64,000 nt of DNA from Phanerochaete sordida (taxonomy: Eukaryota; Basidiomycota; Agaricomycetes; Polyporales; Phanerochaetaceae): assembly GCA_019973155.2 (NCBI GenBank), contig BPQB01000005.1, positions 925,384 through 989,383 on the forward strand. The letters are read 5' to 3'. Below, piece by piece: positions 45,897 through 56,535 of the stretch. The position numbers and the translations under genes were made by a program. Every line of letters starts with the position of its first letter. The stretch's first letter is position 1. The notes beneath the pieces were generated by a model that did not search any database, was not told where the DNA came from, and saw nothing but the letters and a program-made list of their open reading frames with translations.

Positions 45897-48571
45897 TTAG
45901 AATAGCAAGTTGTCCGTCTGCGGCTTCGGCTGGTCCGCAGCATACGCCCCGAACGCGCCCTCGAGGTTCGCGTACGGATCCGACATCGGCTCCGCCGCCG
46001 TGCGATGCCCCGCGATCGAGTCCTCCTCGCCCTCGCCTTCGCCCTCGCCGTCCTCGCCCTCGCCCTCGTGGTCGGCAGACGCCGCGTCGCCCGCGTCCGG
46101 CTCCTCGCCCTCCCCCGCGGGGATAGCCGGCGTCGGCTTCGCGCCGTCGCGGCGCAGCTCCGTGGGGCCAGGGCCCGCGACGCGGATCGCGGCCGGCAGC
46201 TGCGGCCGCGCGACGGGCACGAGCACCTGCCGGCTCAGCGGGTTCAGCGCCGCGCTGTCGACGAGCGCCTTCCCGGCGGCGCCGCGGATGAAGGTCTGCG
46301 GGGCTCAGTCAGCGTGTGGGGCGCGGGACGCGGCGCAGGGCGCGCGCGCGCGGGGGACGCACCTCGGGGTTCTTGTGGTAGATGCTGCCCAGCGTGCCGG
46401 TGTGCAGCAGCAGCTGGTCGAGCGCGCCGCGGTCCATGCGGTCCGAGTCCGTCGTGATCGCGGGCTTCGCTGCGAGGACGACCTCGCCTGCGACGGCGGG
46501 GTTGATCGCGAGCATGCGCCAGTACATGAAGCCGCGGTCGCGGAGGTCCGGGTTGTCGACCTCCTCCGTCGCCCACTTGAGCACCTTGTGCACGATCGCC
46601 TTGCTCGTTTCTGACTGAGACTTGTGGATGAAGAGCTTGACCGAGGCTGTGAGTAAGGCGAGCTGCACCTGTGGTACCGCCGTCAGGAAACACGCGCTGG
46701 CATCCGCAGTATGTTTACGGACCTCGACCGGCTCTTCCATGAACGTGAACGTCAGATCGTCCATGAGCTCATCGGCATTCTCTATGCGGTCAGCATACTG
46801 CCCAACGATCCACACCATGGCCGCTTTCGACTCGGGCTCGTCCAGCGCATCGAGATGCTGACATAGCGTAGGTATGATGCCTTCGTATTTCCCTGGGTAT
46901 CGCCGGAACACGTCCTTGATGACAATCACCGCCTCCTGCACGACGTACGAGACTTTGGTCTCGATGAGCTCGAGCAGGACCTTGATACACTGGTCTGCCG
47001 CCTGCTCGACTTTGATGGCTAACCGACCTATTGAGCGCACGGCTTTCCGGACAAAGTCGATGTCGACCTCGGATGCATACCTGCCGGACGTATATTCTGT
47101 TAGCGGAGCACTGGACAAATGGGGCATGCACGTACTCCTGCAGCTCCGCAAGGACCTCTCTTGCGTTCTCCTCCCGTGCGAGGCGGTACATGATCTCAAG
47201 TTTTGCCAATTTGACGTAGATGGGGTCATTATACTTGCAGAAGAACACTTTCACGTCGTTTTTCAGCACCGTCGGTCGACGCTGGATGATCAGGAGGATG
47301 TTCCGAAGAGCGACGTATTGTACTTCAGGCCCAGAAGATAAAGTGGTGACTGCAGGACGTTAATTACGCGTGAGATATCCGTGTTGGGAAGTGGCTCACC
47401 TAATGGTGGACCCATCTTCTTGCAGATGTAGTCTATGGTCCGTCGGTTGTCCATGTAGTTCATTAGGTACAGCAAGACCTTGATCGAGGTCAGGACAACC
47501 GCAGAGTTTGCGTGGCTGAGCTGCACCACAACGCGCTCAGCCATGACCTCCGCGTCCGCATGCCGTTCGGGCACGTATCGCAGCAACGAGTCCAGGATGT
47601 ATATCTGACCCCACCTACGAGAGCGCATCAGCGACATGGAGCGCCACAACGCTCGAACGCAAGGGAACGCACTCTGAGCTTTCGCTGAGCGCAGCCAGGA
47701 GCCGGTTCGCGACGCTCAGGTTGAGCTTGAAGATGACGCCGTCTGGGCGGTCGCCGATCTCGGAGAGCGCGGCGACGGCGTTCGAGACGACGGTCGCGTT
47801 CGCGTCGAGGAGCAGGTCGCGGAGCATCTCGACGAAGCCGTGCTTCTCCGCCTTGCGCGGGTCCGCCGCGTAGAGCTTCGCGACGCAGATCGCGGCCGTC
47901 TTGCGCACGTACGGGTCGCGGTCCTTGAGCCCGTGCCGCAGCGGGTCCGTGAGCGCGTCGATGACGACGGGCGTCGGGATGTAGGACATGGTGCGGATCG
48001 CGAGGGCGCGCACGAGCGGGTTCCGGTCGCTGCAGTCCTGGCGGCGGGTCAGCGGGGCGCGGGCGCGCTGTGCGGGGACGTGCAGGGTACACACCTGGAG
48101 GAAACTGGGTATCACGAGGTGTATCTGCTCCGCCTTTGCCCTTCCGTAACACACGAGGAACAGGTAGACCACTGCGGGGGCGGCGGTGAGGGCCGCGCGC
48201 AGCAGAGGGCGGGGCGCACTCACTCTTCTTGATCTCGAGCAGCGGGATGCCGAGGCACTGGACGACGTCGGTGTACAGCGGGGACACTGCAACGCGCACG
48301 GGGGATGGGTCACTCGTGGTGCACTACGGAAGCGACAAAGGCGCACGGACTGTCGTTCCCCATGGTAATGTTGGCGACGATCTTCTTGAGCACGGTCTTG
48401 CGCTTCTGGAACTTCTTGTCCTTGGACTCGGCTGCCTGCAGCTCGGCGCGAAACTCCTGCGGCGGGACACGTCCGCGGTCAATGGCGCACGCAGCGGGCA
48501 GCGCGCGGCGGGCGCACCTGGATCTTGCCGCGCTGGAAGAACTTGGCGTCCTGCCCGGCCTGCGAGGCCAT
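45897..48571 (-). CDS. APL2: AP-1 complex beta adaptin (APL2)
   Basis: Ten exons (reverse strand): 48571-48518, 48456-48351, 48286-48224, 48171-48095, 48037-47673, 47614-47400, 47349-47136, 47080-46723, 46668-46363 and 46295-45897, giving 718 residues. The adaptin trunk is unmistakable: [58 protein letters not shown] and [20 protein letters not shown]. With AP-1 gamma, mu and sigma it builds clathrin coats at the trans-Golgi and endosomes. After the trunk the protein ends in an acidic disordered tail ([17 protein letters not shown]) and has no appendage domain, as in yeast Apl2 of similar length. The intron at 46722-46669 is 54 nt and stop-free; splicing restores [13 protein letters not shown] seen in homologues. 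It shares a 167-nt divergent promoter with the next gene. Confidence 0.93.
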
Positions 48572-48738
48572 GCTGGCGGCGCTGGCGGGGGCGTGCGGGG
48601 AGGAGGCTGAGGGTGTCGGGGTCGGTGTGCGGGGCGGGAGCTGGTGATGGCCAGAGCTGAGCAACGTCCGGGCCTCCTCTGATCGCCGAGACACCCAGAG
48701 CCCGCCCCCGGCGTCTTTCCGCCTTCTCTCATTCGCTC
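48572..48738. promoter_or_regulatory. Short divergent promoter region
   Basis: Only 167 nt separate the start codons of the AP-1 beta gene and the RMP1-like gene. The stretch must hold both promoters; it is GC-rich and has no TATA box. Confidence 0.5.
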
Positions 48739-50073
48739 ATGCCGCCGCCAACGCTGCCCAGCCCGGTGTGCATGCCCAGGGCCTCCCTCGACGCCGCGCA
48801 ACAGGCGGGCATCGACAGGGTACTCAAGGACCTCAAGTCCTGCACGCGCAAACTCCAAGCCGCGTTCGCGTCCTACCACGTCGAGCTCCAGGTGCTCGAG
48901 AGGCTCTACTACAAGGGCAATAACCAGCATCGTCATGCATTATTCTGGCGGCGGGTCGCCGATGTCAGACGCTTTGGCAAGAGGCTAGAGTCCGTTCAAA
49001 TTCACGAGAATATTGAGACGCTGCGTCTCGCATTCTGGGGAGATGCTTCCCAGCAAAGGCGAGTGAGCCGAGCTGCCACGAAGAGCTGAGCTTATTCTAT
49101 TTGCAGTGCCAAAACCCTGAAGGCAGCCTGGACGCACGTTCCAGATGTAAACTCTGTCAGACATGTTCTCGACAGGCTCAGGGACTCCCTTCCACTGCTT
49201 GACAGCGTCAGTCGGCCCGCTCTGCGCTCGGTAGCTTTCTATTGAATTTGTGTGCAGATGGAAGAGCACTTGGCCAAGGCGTACAAGTACGTACCCGGGT
49301 GGACAGCACAACGCTACAGCTAACCCGCACCCAGTCACTTGAATCTCGACCTCCAGACCGGCGCGTTCCTGCAGCTTATCCTGACGTTGACCGCAATCAC
49401 GTCCCGGATGGCGTTTTTGCTGACAGAGATAGGGCCTGCCGTAGCCCAAGCCTGGGCAGCCTGCTATCGCCTCCTGGAGAACTTGACGGTAAAGCACACT
49501 CATCTCCGGCCCCACGTGCGCAGCTGATTCATTGTGATGCTCAGCCCGGGCCCATACAACCAATGCCAAGATTCCTTACTGGCAGATACCGAGACTTGGA
49601 TCCTAGACGGATAGCGACGCCACCAGCCGCGTCACGGAGTGTCTCTCGACCTGCTCCAGATATTGAGGAAGGTGTTGACGGCGTGCCAGTCGCTCGCCCA
49701 CCAACTGCAACGGCCATTGGGACCAGTGCAGCGGTTGCTGATTCTGTCACAGTCACTGGCCCGGGCAGTGATATGATCATGGAGGAAGAGACAGTGACGG
49801 TGAGCGAGGACTTGAGCTTGCTGTTCGTCCAGCCGCAGGAGCCTTTTGTGCCTAAGACCATCGGTGAGCGATACAACCCTTGCCCGTAGAGCATTTCTGA
49901 GATCCGTTGCAGTGCGTGAAACCGTAGAGCGCAAAGTGGCCAAAACAAAGGAACCCGGGGAGGGCTCTGGCCGCAAACGATCGGCGGGAGCGGCGGCACC
50001 AGGGACGGAGGAGGCCAAGAGCAAGAAAAAGCGGAAGAAAAAGGACGAGATCGACGACATCTTTGGTTTCTGA
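48739..50073 (+). CDS. RNase MRP protein RMP1-like
   Basis: Exons 48739-49058, 49108-49207, 49259-49287, 49335-49488, 49545-49863 and 49913-50073 give 360 residues. The helical N-terminal domain contains LERLYYKGNNQHRHALFWRR, matching the Rmp1 pattern of a Y-x-x-x-NQHR-x-x-x-WWR-like motif, followed by further helices (FLQLILTLTAITSRMAFLLT). The C-terminal half is disordered and ends in a strong basic nuclear signal KSKKKRKKK and a final DDIFGF. Rmp1 is a specific subunit of RNase MRP, which processes pre-rRNA at site A3 in the nucleolus. The protein is longer than yeast Rmp1 (201 residues) because of the tail. The first intron must use a GC donor (AAAG|GCGAGT) to keep QQSAKTLKAAWTHVPD in frame; the nearby GTGAGC gives a stop after ~32 codons. 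Confidence 0.75.
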
Positions 50074-50287
50074 ACACATGTGTACATACGCTCCTACAGC
50101 GTCGCTTGTTGTGTCCGATCAAAGGGCTCGACGTTCCTGTTCCTGTCCGGCGGGTGCTCTCGCGCGGAACTTGCACACCTTCCTTTTGTGGGCGCGTCCG
50201 TCGGTGATCCGATCGGGGATCGAGATTAGCGTTCGGTTCTTGACGCAACCTGCTCGAGTCGCTCCCGACCTTCCGCCCACACGACCC

Positions 50288-52071
50288 ATGGCACAGCAGC
50301 CAGCAGACGACTTCAAGCTTGCGGCTGAGGATGACCCTCTCCGCAGGTTTCGTGACGAGTTTGTCATCCCGACGAACAAGTCCATGAAGGCCACCCGTGT
50401 GCCAGAGGCACTCTGTTGGTTATATTCCGCTTTGATTCTGCACGTTTCTGACAAGGCTGTGCAGTGGAACAGACGTGCACATACCTGTGCGGCAACTCGC
50501 TCGGTGCCATGCCGAAGCGGACGCGCCAACACGTCGAGGAAGAGCTCACTGTCTGGGGCACGCGGTAAATTACCATCATCTCGCCCACACAGCACCCCGT
50601 ACTCACGCTGTGGCGCCTGCACGCAGCGGCGTCGAGGGCCACTTCGACCACCCGCACGACCGCAGCTGGATGTACATCGCGGACACGGTGCACCCCATCC
50701 TCGCGGACCTCGTCGGTGAGTCAGCCGCTGGCGCCTCCCGCGCGCATGCTCACGCTCCGCGGCGCGCACAGGCGCGAGCGAGTCCGAGGTCGCGTGCATG
50801 GGCACGCTTACCGCCAACCTGCACCTCATGATTAACACGTTCTACAAGCCGACGGCGGCGCGGTACAAGATCCTCTGCGAGACCAAGGCCTTCCCGTCTG
50901 ACCAGGTCCGCACGGGCTCTCCCGCTGAACGCCCGTGCTCACGTTTCCTCTCTGCAGTACGCGTTTGCGTCGCAGGTACTCAGGCATGGCCTAGATCCTG
51001 CGGACGCTATCATCGAGCTTGCGCCCCGCCCGGGCGAGTTCACGCTCCGCGAGGAGGACATCCTCGACGTCATCGCAAAGCAAGGCGAGACGATCGCCCT
51101 CGTGCTCTTCAGCGGCGTGCAGTACTACACCGGCCAGTGGTTCCCGATGCAGAGCGTCACCAAAGCCGCGAAGGCGCAGGTGCGTGTCCTCATGCCCATA
51201 TTCCCGGCGTCTGCTCACGCCCGGCGCAGGGCTGCGTGTGCGGCTGGGACCTCGCGCACGCCGTCGGCAACGTCCCGCTCGCGCTGCACGCCTGGGACGT
51301 CGACTTCGCGGTGTGGTGCACGTACAAGTACCTCAACTCGGGCCCGGGCGGCATCGGCGCGCTCTTCGTGCACGACCGCTGGGCGAGCCTTCCCACGCAG
51401 TACGCCGCCGCCTGTCTTCCCCTCTCCATATTGATGTTGAACCCGCGGCAGGTTCGCAGGCTGGTGGGGCCACGACCCCGCGACGCGCTTCGCGATGCCG
51501 CCCCACTTCGCCGTGATCCCCGGCGCGCGCGGCTTCCAGCAGAGCAACCCGTCCGTGCTCGCGACGGCCGCGCTGCTCGGGTCGCTGGAGGTCTTCCGCG
51601 CGGCCGGCGGCATGCGCCCGCTCCGCGCGCGCTCGCTGCGCCTCACGGGGCACCTCGAGCGGCTCCTGCACGCGAGCAAGTTTTGGATCGAGCCTGAGGT
51701 CGCTGGGGCGCTCGAGGCGGAAGGGGAGGAGAGGGATGTGTTTGGGTTCACGGTGATCACGCCGCGGGACCCTGAGCAGAGGGGCTCGCAGCTGTCGCTC
51801 GTGTTTTATCCCGCCGGCGGAAAGACGATGCCGAAGGTTATGGAGGCCCTCGCCCAGCGTGGTGTCGTCGGGGATTCAAGGAAGCCAGATGTTATCCGTC
51901 TTGCTCCTGCGGCGTTGTACAACACCTTCGAGGATGTGGAGCGCGCGGTGGAAGTGCTGGAGAAGGTCCTGGGTGAGCTGAAGACAGAGATGGATAGTCA
52001 AGGTATGTATACTTCTTTCTAACGTAGAACGCTGTTCTGACGGCGCTTCAGTGAAGGGCGTTGTAGCATGA
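50288..52071 (+). CDS. BNA5: Kynureninase
   Basis: Exons 50288-50396, 50465-50564, 50627-50715, 50772-50905, 50958-51179, 51230-51399, 51452-52002 and 52052-52071 give 464 residues. Conserved blocks include TYLCGNSLGAMPKR, GHFDHPHDRSWMYIAD, WDLAHAVGNVPLAL (PLP-contacting Asp225 and His228) and CTYKYLNSGPGGIGALFVHD with Lys251 as the Schiff-base residue, then FAGWWGHDPATRFAMPP. The enzyme is PLP-dependent and splits kynurenine or 3-hydroxykynurenine into (3-hydroxy)anthranilate and alanine in the cytosol, on the way to NAD or anthranilate. The exon 1-2 junction is the least certain: 50397 GTGTGC with acceptor 50464 is preferred, but 50399/50473 also keeps frame. The last 20-nt exon is inferred from a GTATGT-CTAAC-CAG intron; without it the protein ends six residues after the donor. 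Confidence 0.92.
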
Positions 52072-52169
52072 TGTTGTACTATACAGGCAAAGATATACCA
52101 AGGGGTCGTATGTGACAAAGAGCTTTCATCCTGGACAGCCAGCAACTCGCTGGGGTACTGACCAAAACT

Positions 52170-53399
52170 CTACACTGTCGACCTGACCGTCTTCGCAAGC
52201 CATGGCTCTACCACCTCCTCCGCAATCTCGATGTTGTTCAGCTCCATGAACATCATATGCGCGTTCCCCAGGATGCCCACATCCTCCAGCCGAACATGCT
52301 CCACACCCACTCCAGCCTGTCGCAGGTACGCCACGGTGCAGTCGTCATAGACTGCATGATAACTCGCCTGCGAAGTGACAAGCAGCACCGGGATCTCCGC
52401 GATATCGACCAGCTTCCGCGGCGGGCTAGTGCCCTGCATGAAACACGTGTAGTTCAGGCTCGGCTCCGCAAAGACGGCGGTCGGCGCGAGGTCCGCGGGC
52501 GCCGCCGCAGGGGGCGCGTACGCGAGCGGGACGTTCGTGAGCCCCCACGCGAGGTCGGGCGTGTTCGCGATGACGGCGTCCCGGAACGGCGGGCCCGACG
52601 GCTCGAGCGCCACAATCGCGCGCACGCTCTCCGGGCGCGCGTCCGCGAGCACCCATCCCAGCGCGCCGCCCTGCGAGTGCGTCAAGAGCACGACGGGCTG
52701 CGGGCCCGCCCGTGAGCGCACACATTATCCATGCATCGACGCGCGCCGGACGCACCCCGGTTCTAGCAAAGAGCTCGCCCGCGGCGGCGCGCATCTCCGC
52801 CTCGCTCTGCGTGTGGTTCGCGAGCGACTGCACCGTCGACCTGAAGAACGCGTTGAAGACGGCGTCGCCGGGCGTGCCCGCGCCGGGCCACTGCGTGTGC
52901 AGGCGCGCCTGCGGCCAGAGCGCGAAGTGCTGCACGCCGGTGAACATCGCCGCGATGCTGCGCGCGTCGACGAGCACCGCGGGGCCGTCCGCCGCGGCGT
53001 CCCACGCCGAGCGGCCGCGCGCCGGCTGGTCGACGATGTAGATCTGGGTCGTGCCATGAGCTAGATGGTCCGGCGGGGTTCAAGCAGAAATGGCACCTCC
53101 CAGCCCCGGCCCAGGAAGTGGTCCGCCCAGCCGCGCCGGCCGTCGGGCGTGTTGAGGAAGTTCGTGCCGGTCATGCCCTGCCCGTGCACGAGCAGCAGCG
53201 GGAGCGGCTGCGTGACGTGCGCCGGCACGAGGTGCTCCACGTACACCTGCCCGCGGCTGACCACTGACGGGGCCTGCGGCTCGAGCGTGCCGCCGGCGTA
53301 GAAGTATGTGCGGCGGTGCAGCGTGCCGGGCGGGGTGCGCTGCGTTGCTGCTAGAGTCGCGAATAGGGCGAGGAGGGGGATGCAGCTGAAGGGTTTCAT
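52170..53399 (-). CDS. Secreted alpha/beta hydrolase, tandem paralogue A
   Basis: Exons 53399-53097, 53043-52756 and 52697-52170 (reverse strand), 372 residues. A signal peptide is evident (MKPFSCIPLLALFATLAATQ). The hydrolase core shows LLLVHGQGMTGTNFLNTPDG as oxyanion region, LLTHSQGG with nucleophile Ser205 and a late GNAHMMFMELNN that supplies the likely His. Loops carry several N-x-T/S sites and paired Cys (YTCFMQG, DDCTVAY). It should be an extracellular esterase or lipase-like enzyme of unknown substrate. The neighbour at 53949-55203 is a close paralogue with the same three-exon structure and an identical 288-nt middle exon, so the pair arose by tandem duplication. A TATTTATA lies ~56 nt upstream of the ATG. 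Confidence 0.85.
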
Positions 53400-53948
53400 C
53401 GCGAATCGCGAAGCGGGTCGGGAGCTGCTGAGGATGGGAGCGATGTCGACGAGGTATTTATACCGCGCGTTGCTTTGCACGGTGGAGCCTGGCAGCTGAC
53501 AAGTCCAGCGCTGTCGTAGATCTGCGCCTTCCGACAGAGTGTATTCTGATGCGCGCTGTTTTGACCAACGCTGCACGAGCAGATACGACTTGCCCTCACC
53601 TGGGGTCTGGCCATGGAGTAGCAGATAATACCTGTGATCAGAACTCTTCAGAACTGCCAGCTAGGGTATCGATTGCTTACCGATCTTCGATGAGATAGAC
53701 GCGTATTTCGTTGAGCTGTGATGTCCATTGAGTGACCGTGAAGGTTCGGAGTCGGTGCATACTGTCATCAGCTCGCCGATCCTACGAATATTAGTAGCAT
53801 GAGCGGCTGGTGCGGGCTCATGCCAGGGCCCACTGCGAATGCTGGTGGATTCCTGATGCACTTCATGCATTGAAGGATAATTCCAGCAACGTGAATTGGG
53901 ACTGTATACAGTAGCAATCTGCAGACCATTATCACCATATACTTTTTA
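53400..53948. other. Intergenic region between tandem paralogues
   Basis: About 550 nt. The palindromic GGTATTTATACC at 53453-53464 is the likely TATA element of the left paralogue. I looked for a third hydrolase remnant and saw none. Confidence 0.5.
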
Positions 53949-55203
53949 TTACGCATGCGCCCCGACCGTCTTTGCCAGCCACGGCTCCAGTACCTTTTCC
54001 GCAATCTCAATATTGTTCATCTCCATGAACATCATATGCGCGTTCCCGAAAATCCCCACATCCGCGAGCTGCACATGCTCGACGCCGACGCCCGCCTGGC
54101 GCATGTAGGCCGCCGTGCACCCGTCGTAGATCGCGTGGTAGCTCGCCTGCGACGTGACCATCAGCACCGGAATGTCCACCAAGTTCACGAGCTTCCGCGG
54201 GACGCCGCCCTGCGCGAAGCACGTCCAGTTCAGCGCGGGGTCCGTGAAGGACACCGCGCGCTGCAGGTCTCCTGGGGACGCCGCGGGCGGGGCGTACGCG
54301 AGCGGCGCGTCCGTGATGCCCCACGCGAGGTCGGGCCCCGTCCCGATGATCGCGTCCTGGAAGGGCGGGCCCATCGGCTCGAGCGAGACGATTGCGCGAA
54401 CGCTCGCGGGGCGCGCGTCTGCGAGCACCCAGCCCATCGGGCCGCCCTGCGAGTGCGTGAGGAGCACCACGGGCTGCGGGCACGCGACGCGGGTCAGCTC
54501 GACGCGTAAGACGCTGCAGCGCGGGCGCGGCGTACCCCGGTCTTGGCGAAGAGGTCCGCGGCGGCGGCCTGCATCTCGAGCTCGCCCTGCGTGTGGTTCA
54601 CGAGCGACTGCACGGTCGACTTGAAGAACGCGCCGAAGACGGCGTCGCCGAGCGTGCCGTTGCCGGGCCACTGCGTGTGCAGGCGCGCCTGCGGCCAGAA
54701 GCCGAGCGTCTGCGTCGCGGTGAACTGCGCCTCGACGGCCGCGGCCTGGTCGAGCACGACGGCGCCGTCGGTCGTGTTGAGCCACGGCGAGCGGCCGCGG
54801 GACGGCTGGTCGACGATGTAGACCTTGGTCGCGGCGTAAGCGAAATGGTGCGGGAGAGAGAAAGCAGACACGGTACCTCCCAGCCTTTGCTCATGAAGTG
54901 GTCTGCCCACCCGACGCGCCCGTCGGGCGTGTTGAGGAAGTTGGTGCCAGTCATGCCGAGCCCGTGCACGAAGAGCAGCGGGAACGGCTGCGTGACCTTG
55001 GCCGGCACGAGGTGCTCGACGTACACTTGTCCGCGGCTGACTACCGAAGAGCCTTGCGGCACGAGTTCGCCTCCTGCATAGAAATACGTGCGACGGTGGA
55101 GCGTGCCCAGCGTTCCGGGCGGCGGGATGCGGGCCTCCGCTGCAATTGAGGCGTGGACGAGAGCGAGCAGGACAAGCGCAAAGTCGAGGACGATGAACCT
55201 CAT
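53949..55203 (-). CDS. Secreted alpha/beta hydrolase, tandem paralogue B
   Basis: Exons 55203-54877, 54823-54536 and 54473-53949 (reverse strand), 379 residues. It has a longer hydrophobic signal peptide (MRFIVLDFALVLLALVHASI), then the same blocks as paralogue A: LLFVHGLGMTGTNFLNTPDG, VYIVDQPSRGRSPW, LLTHSQGGPMGWVLADARP with nucleophile Ser213, and VGIFGNAHMMFMEMNNIEI. Intron positions and phases (all phase 0) and the 288-nt middle exon are identical to paralogue A. Differences concentrate in the signal peptide and the surface segment around residues 225-270, which may alter substrate choice. The function is extracellular ester or amide hydrolysis at best guess. TATATATA at 55255-55262 is 52 nt upstream. 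Confidence 0.85.
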
Positions 55204-56535
55204 CGCGGGGAAGGCTGGTCGGTGCGAGATCCCCTCGGCTTGAACGCGAGCAGGTATATATACACCCTTGACTTCGCTCAGGCGTGTGGAGAGAGCAGGA
55301 GACTGGGAAGCATCACAGGAGCATTCGCGAAGATCACGCGCTGATACGCGCACATGCATTACTCACACAGACACTGGCGAGGAAGATGGCTCCAATTTAG
55401 CCTGGCAGAGGCGCACCCGACCTGCGTGTGGGACGTCGGACGTGGTACTGTCAGCGCCGACGCGAAGCGGAGGGCGCCAAGGGAACGCCGGGAATGGCAC
55501 ACCGAGCTGACTAGGAGAGCGTACGGCGGAGTCCTAGCTAGTTCGAGACGCACTTCCGCGTCTGATGAACTCAGCTGTTGAGGTATATACGGGGCCGTGA
55601 GTCGGGCGATGGGCGCAAGCGGAGTTGATGTATTGGCCGACATGAGTCCTTGTTTGATCTAGCGTGAACAAAAGATGTCTGAGACGCTATAACCTATCGT
55701 CAATACTAGTATTTGGTGTACCTTGTACACATAGCAGTCCTTGTGGCGGATTATGTACGGCGAGTCGTGTTGCCCGGTGGTCACGACTGAAAGCATGCAC
55801 GATGCAGGAAAGTGCGGCAGACAGAGAGGCCCCTCTCGCGATGGCTTTCCTGCACGATTATGCTTCTGCACGTTGCGAAATAATGCCGAATAGGTCGAGT
55901 GTGGAAGCAGACTTGTTTGGCACGGAGTAGCATGGTCCTGGGCCTGAAGTGGTGGTGGATGGTTTGGCTGAACAGCAAAGATCGGTTCGGTTGATGGCAA
56001 ATTTGATCCGGTCAGTCGGGATTTCCTCGCGCTCCGACCCAGAGTCGGCCAACCAGGAAGCTGCTCCTTCTCCACGCTCGTTTCGAGGTCCTGTCCGCCG
56101 TCGCGACCAGCACGAAGAAAAAAACGCTTTCACCGGCCACTCGTGTGCGAACGTGCGGATATGACGTGTAGCAGGTGACATCTGGGGATTTTCCCACCTG
56201 GAGCTGCCTCATGACCAGGGCCGTCCAGGCAAGAAGCGTCCAGACGTAGAGGCTACACTTGCTATTCAGACTCTTCTAATACACAGAGGATGAAGTGGGC
56301 CACTGCGATATCCCGACTTTAGTCACGAGCATTGTCGCCGGAGTCGTCCTACCGCCCCGGCCCTTCAAGTTTATTACAATTACGTTCGTCGGCTGATCGC
56401 GCAGCTACTCCTCCGCTGGCTTCTTCGGCAGTTGTAGACGACGACGCGGCTGATGGACCCACTCAGGACTTATAATGCAGGGGGCAGCGCTCGCTGCGGT
56501 TCATTCTGCACCACCGCTGTTCCTGTCCTACGAGG
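55204..56535. other. Divergent intergenic region
   Basis: About 1.3 kb between the hydrolase pair and the TAP-like hydrolase gene, which diverge. TATATATA at 55255-55262 belongs to the left gene. The remainder is AT-richer than coding DNA, with no exon, tRNA or repeat that I can support. Confidence 0.5.
55255..55262 (-). promoter_or_regulatory. TATA box of hydrolase paralogue B
   Basis: TATATATA within CAAGGGTGTATATATACCTG on the reverse strand, 52 nt before the ATG. The extended motif closely matches the one before the 54-residue zinc-knuckle gene. Confidence 0.6.

Noticed and set aside
49059..49064. GT donor at 49063 for the first RMP1-like intron
   Set aside because: It puts the next exon in a frame that stops after about 32 codons, whereas the GC donor four bases earlier preserves a helical continuation.
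53500..53860. Possible decayed third hydrolase copy between the tandem paralogues
   Set aside because: No frame shows the HGxGMTG, HSQGG or GNAHMMFM blocks on either strand.
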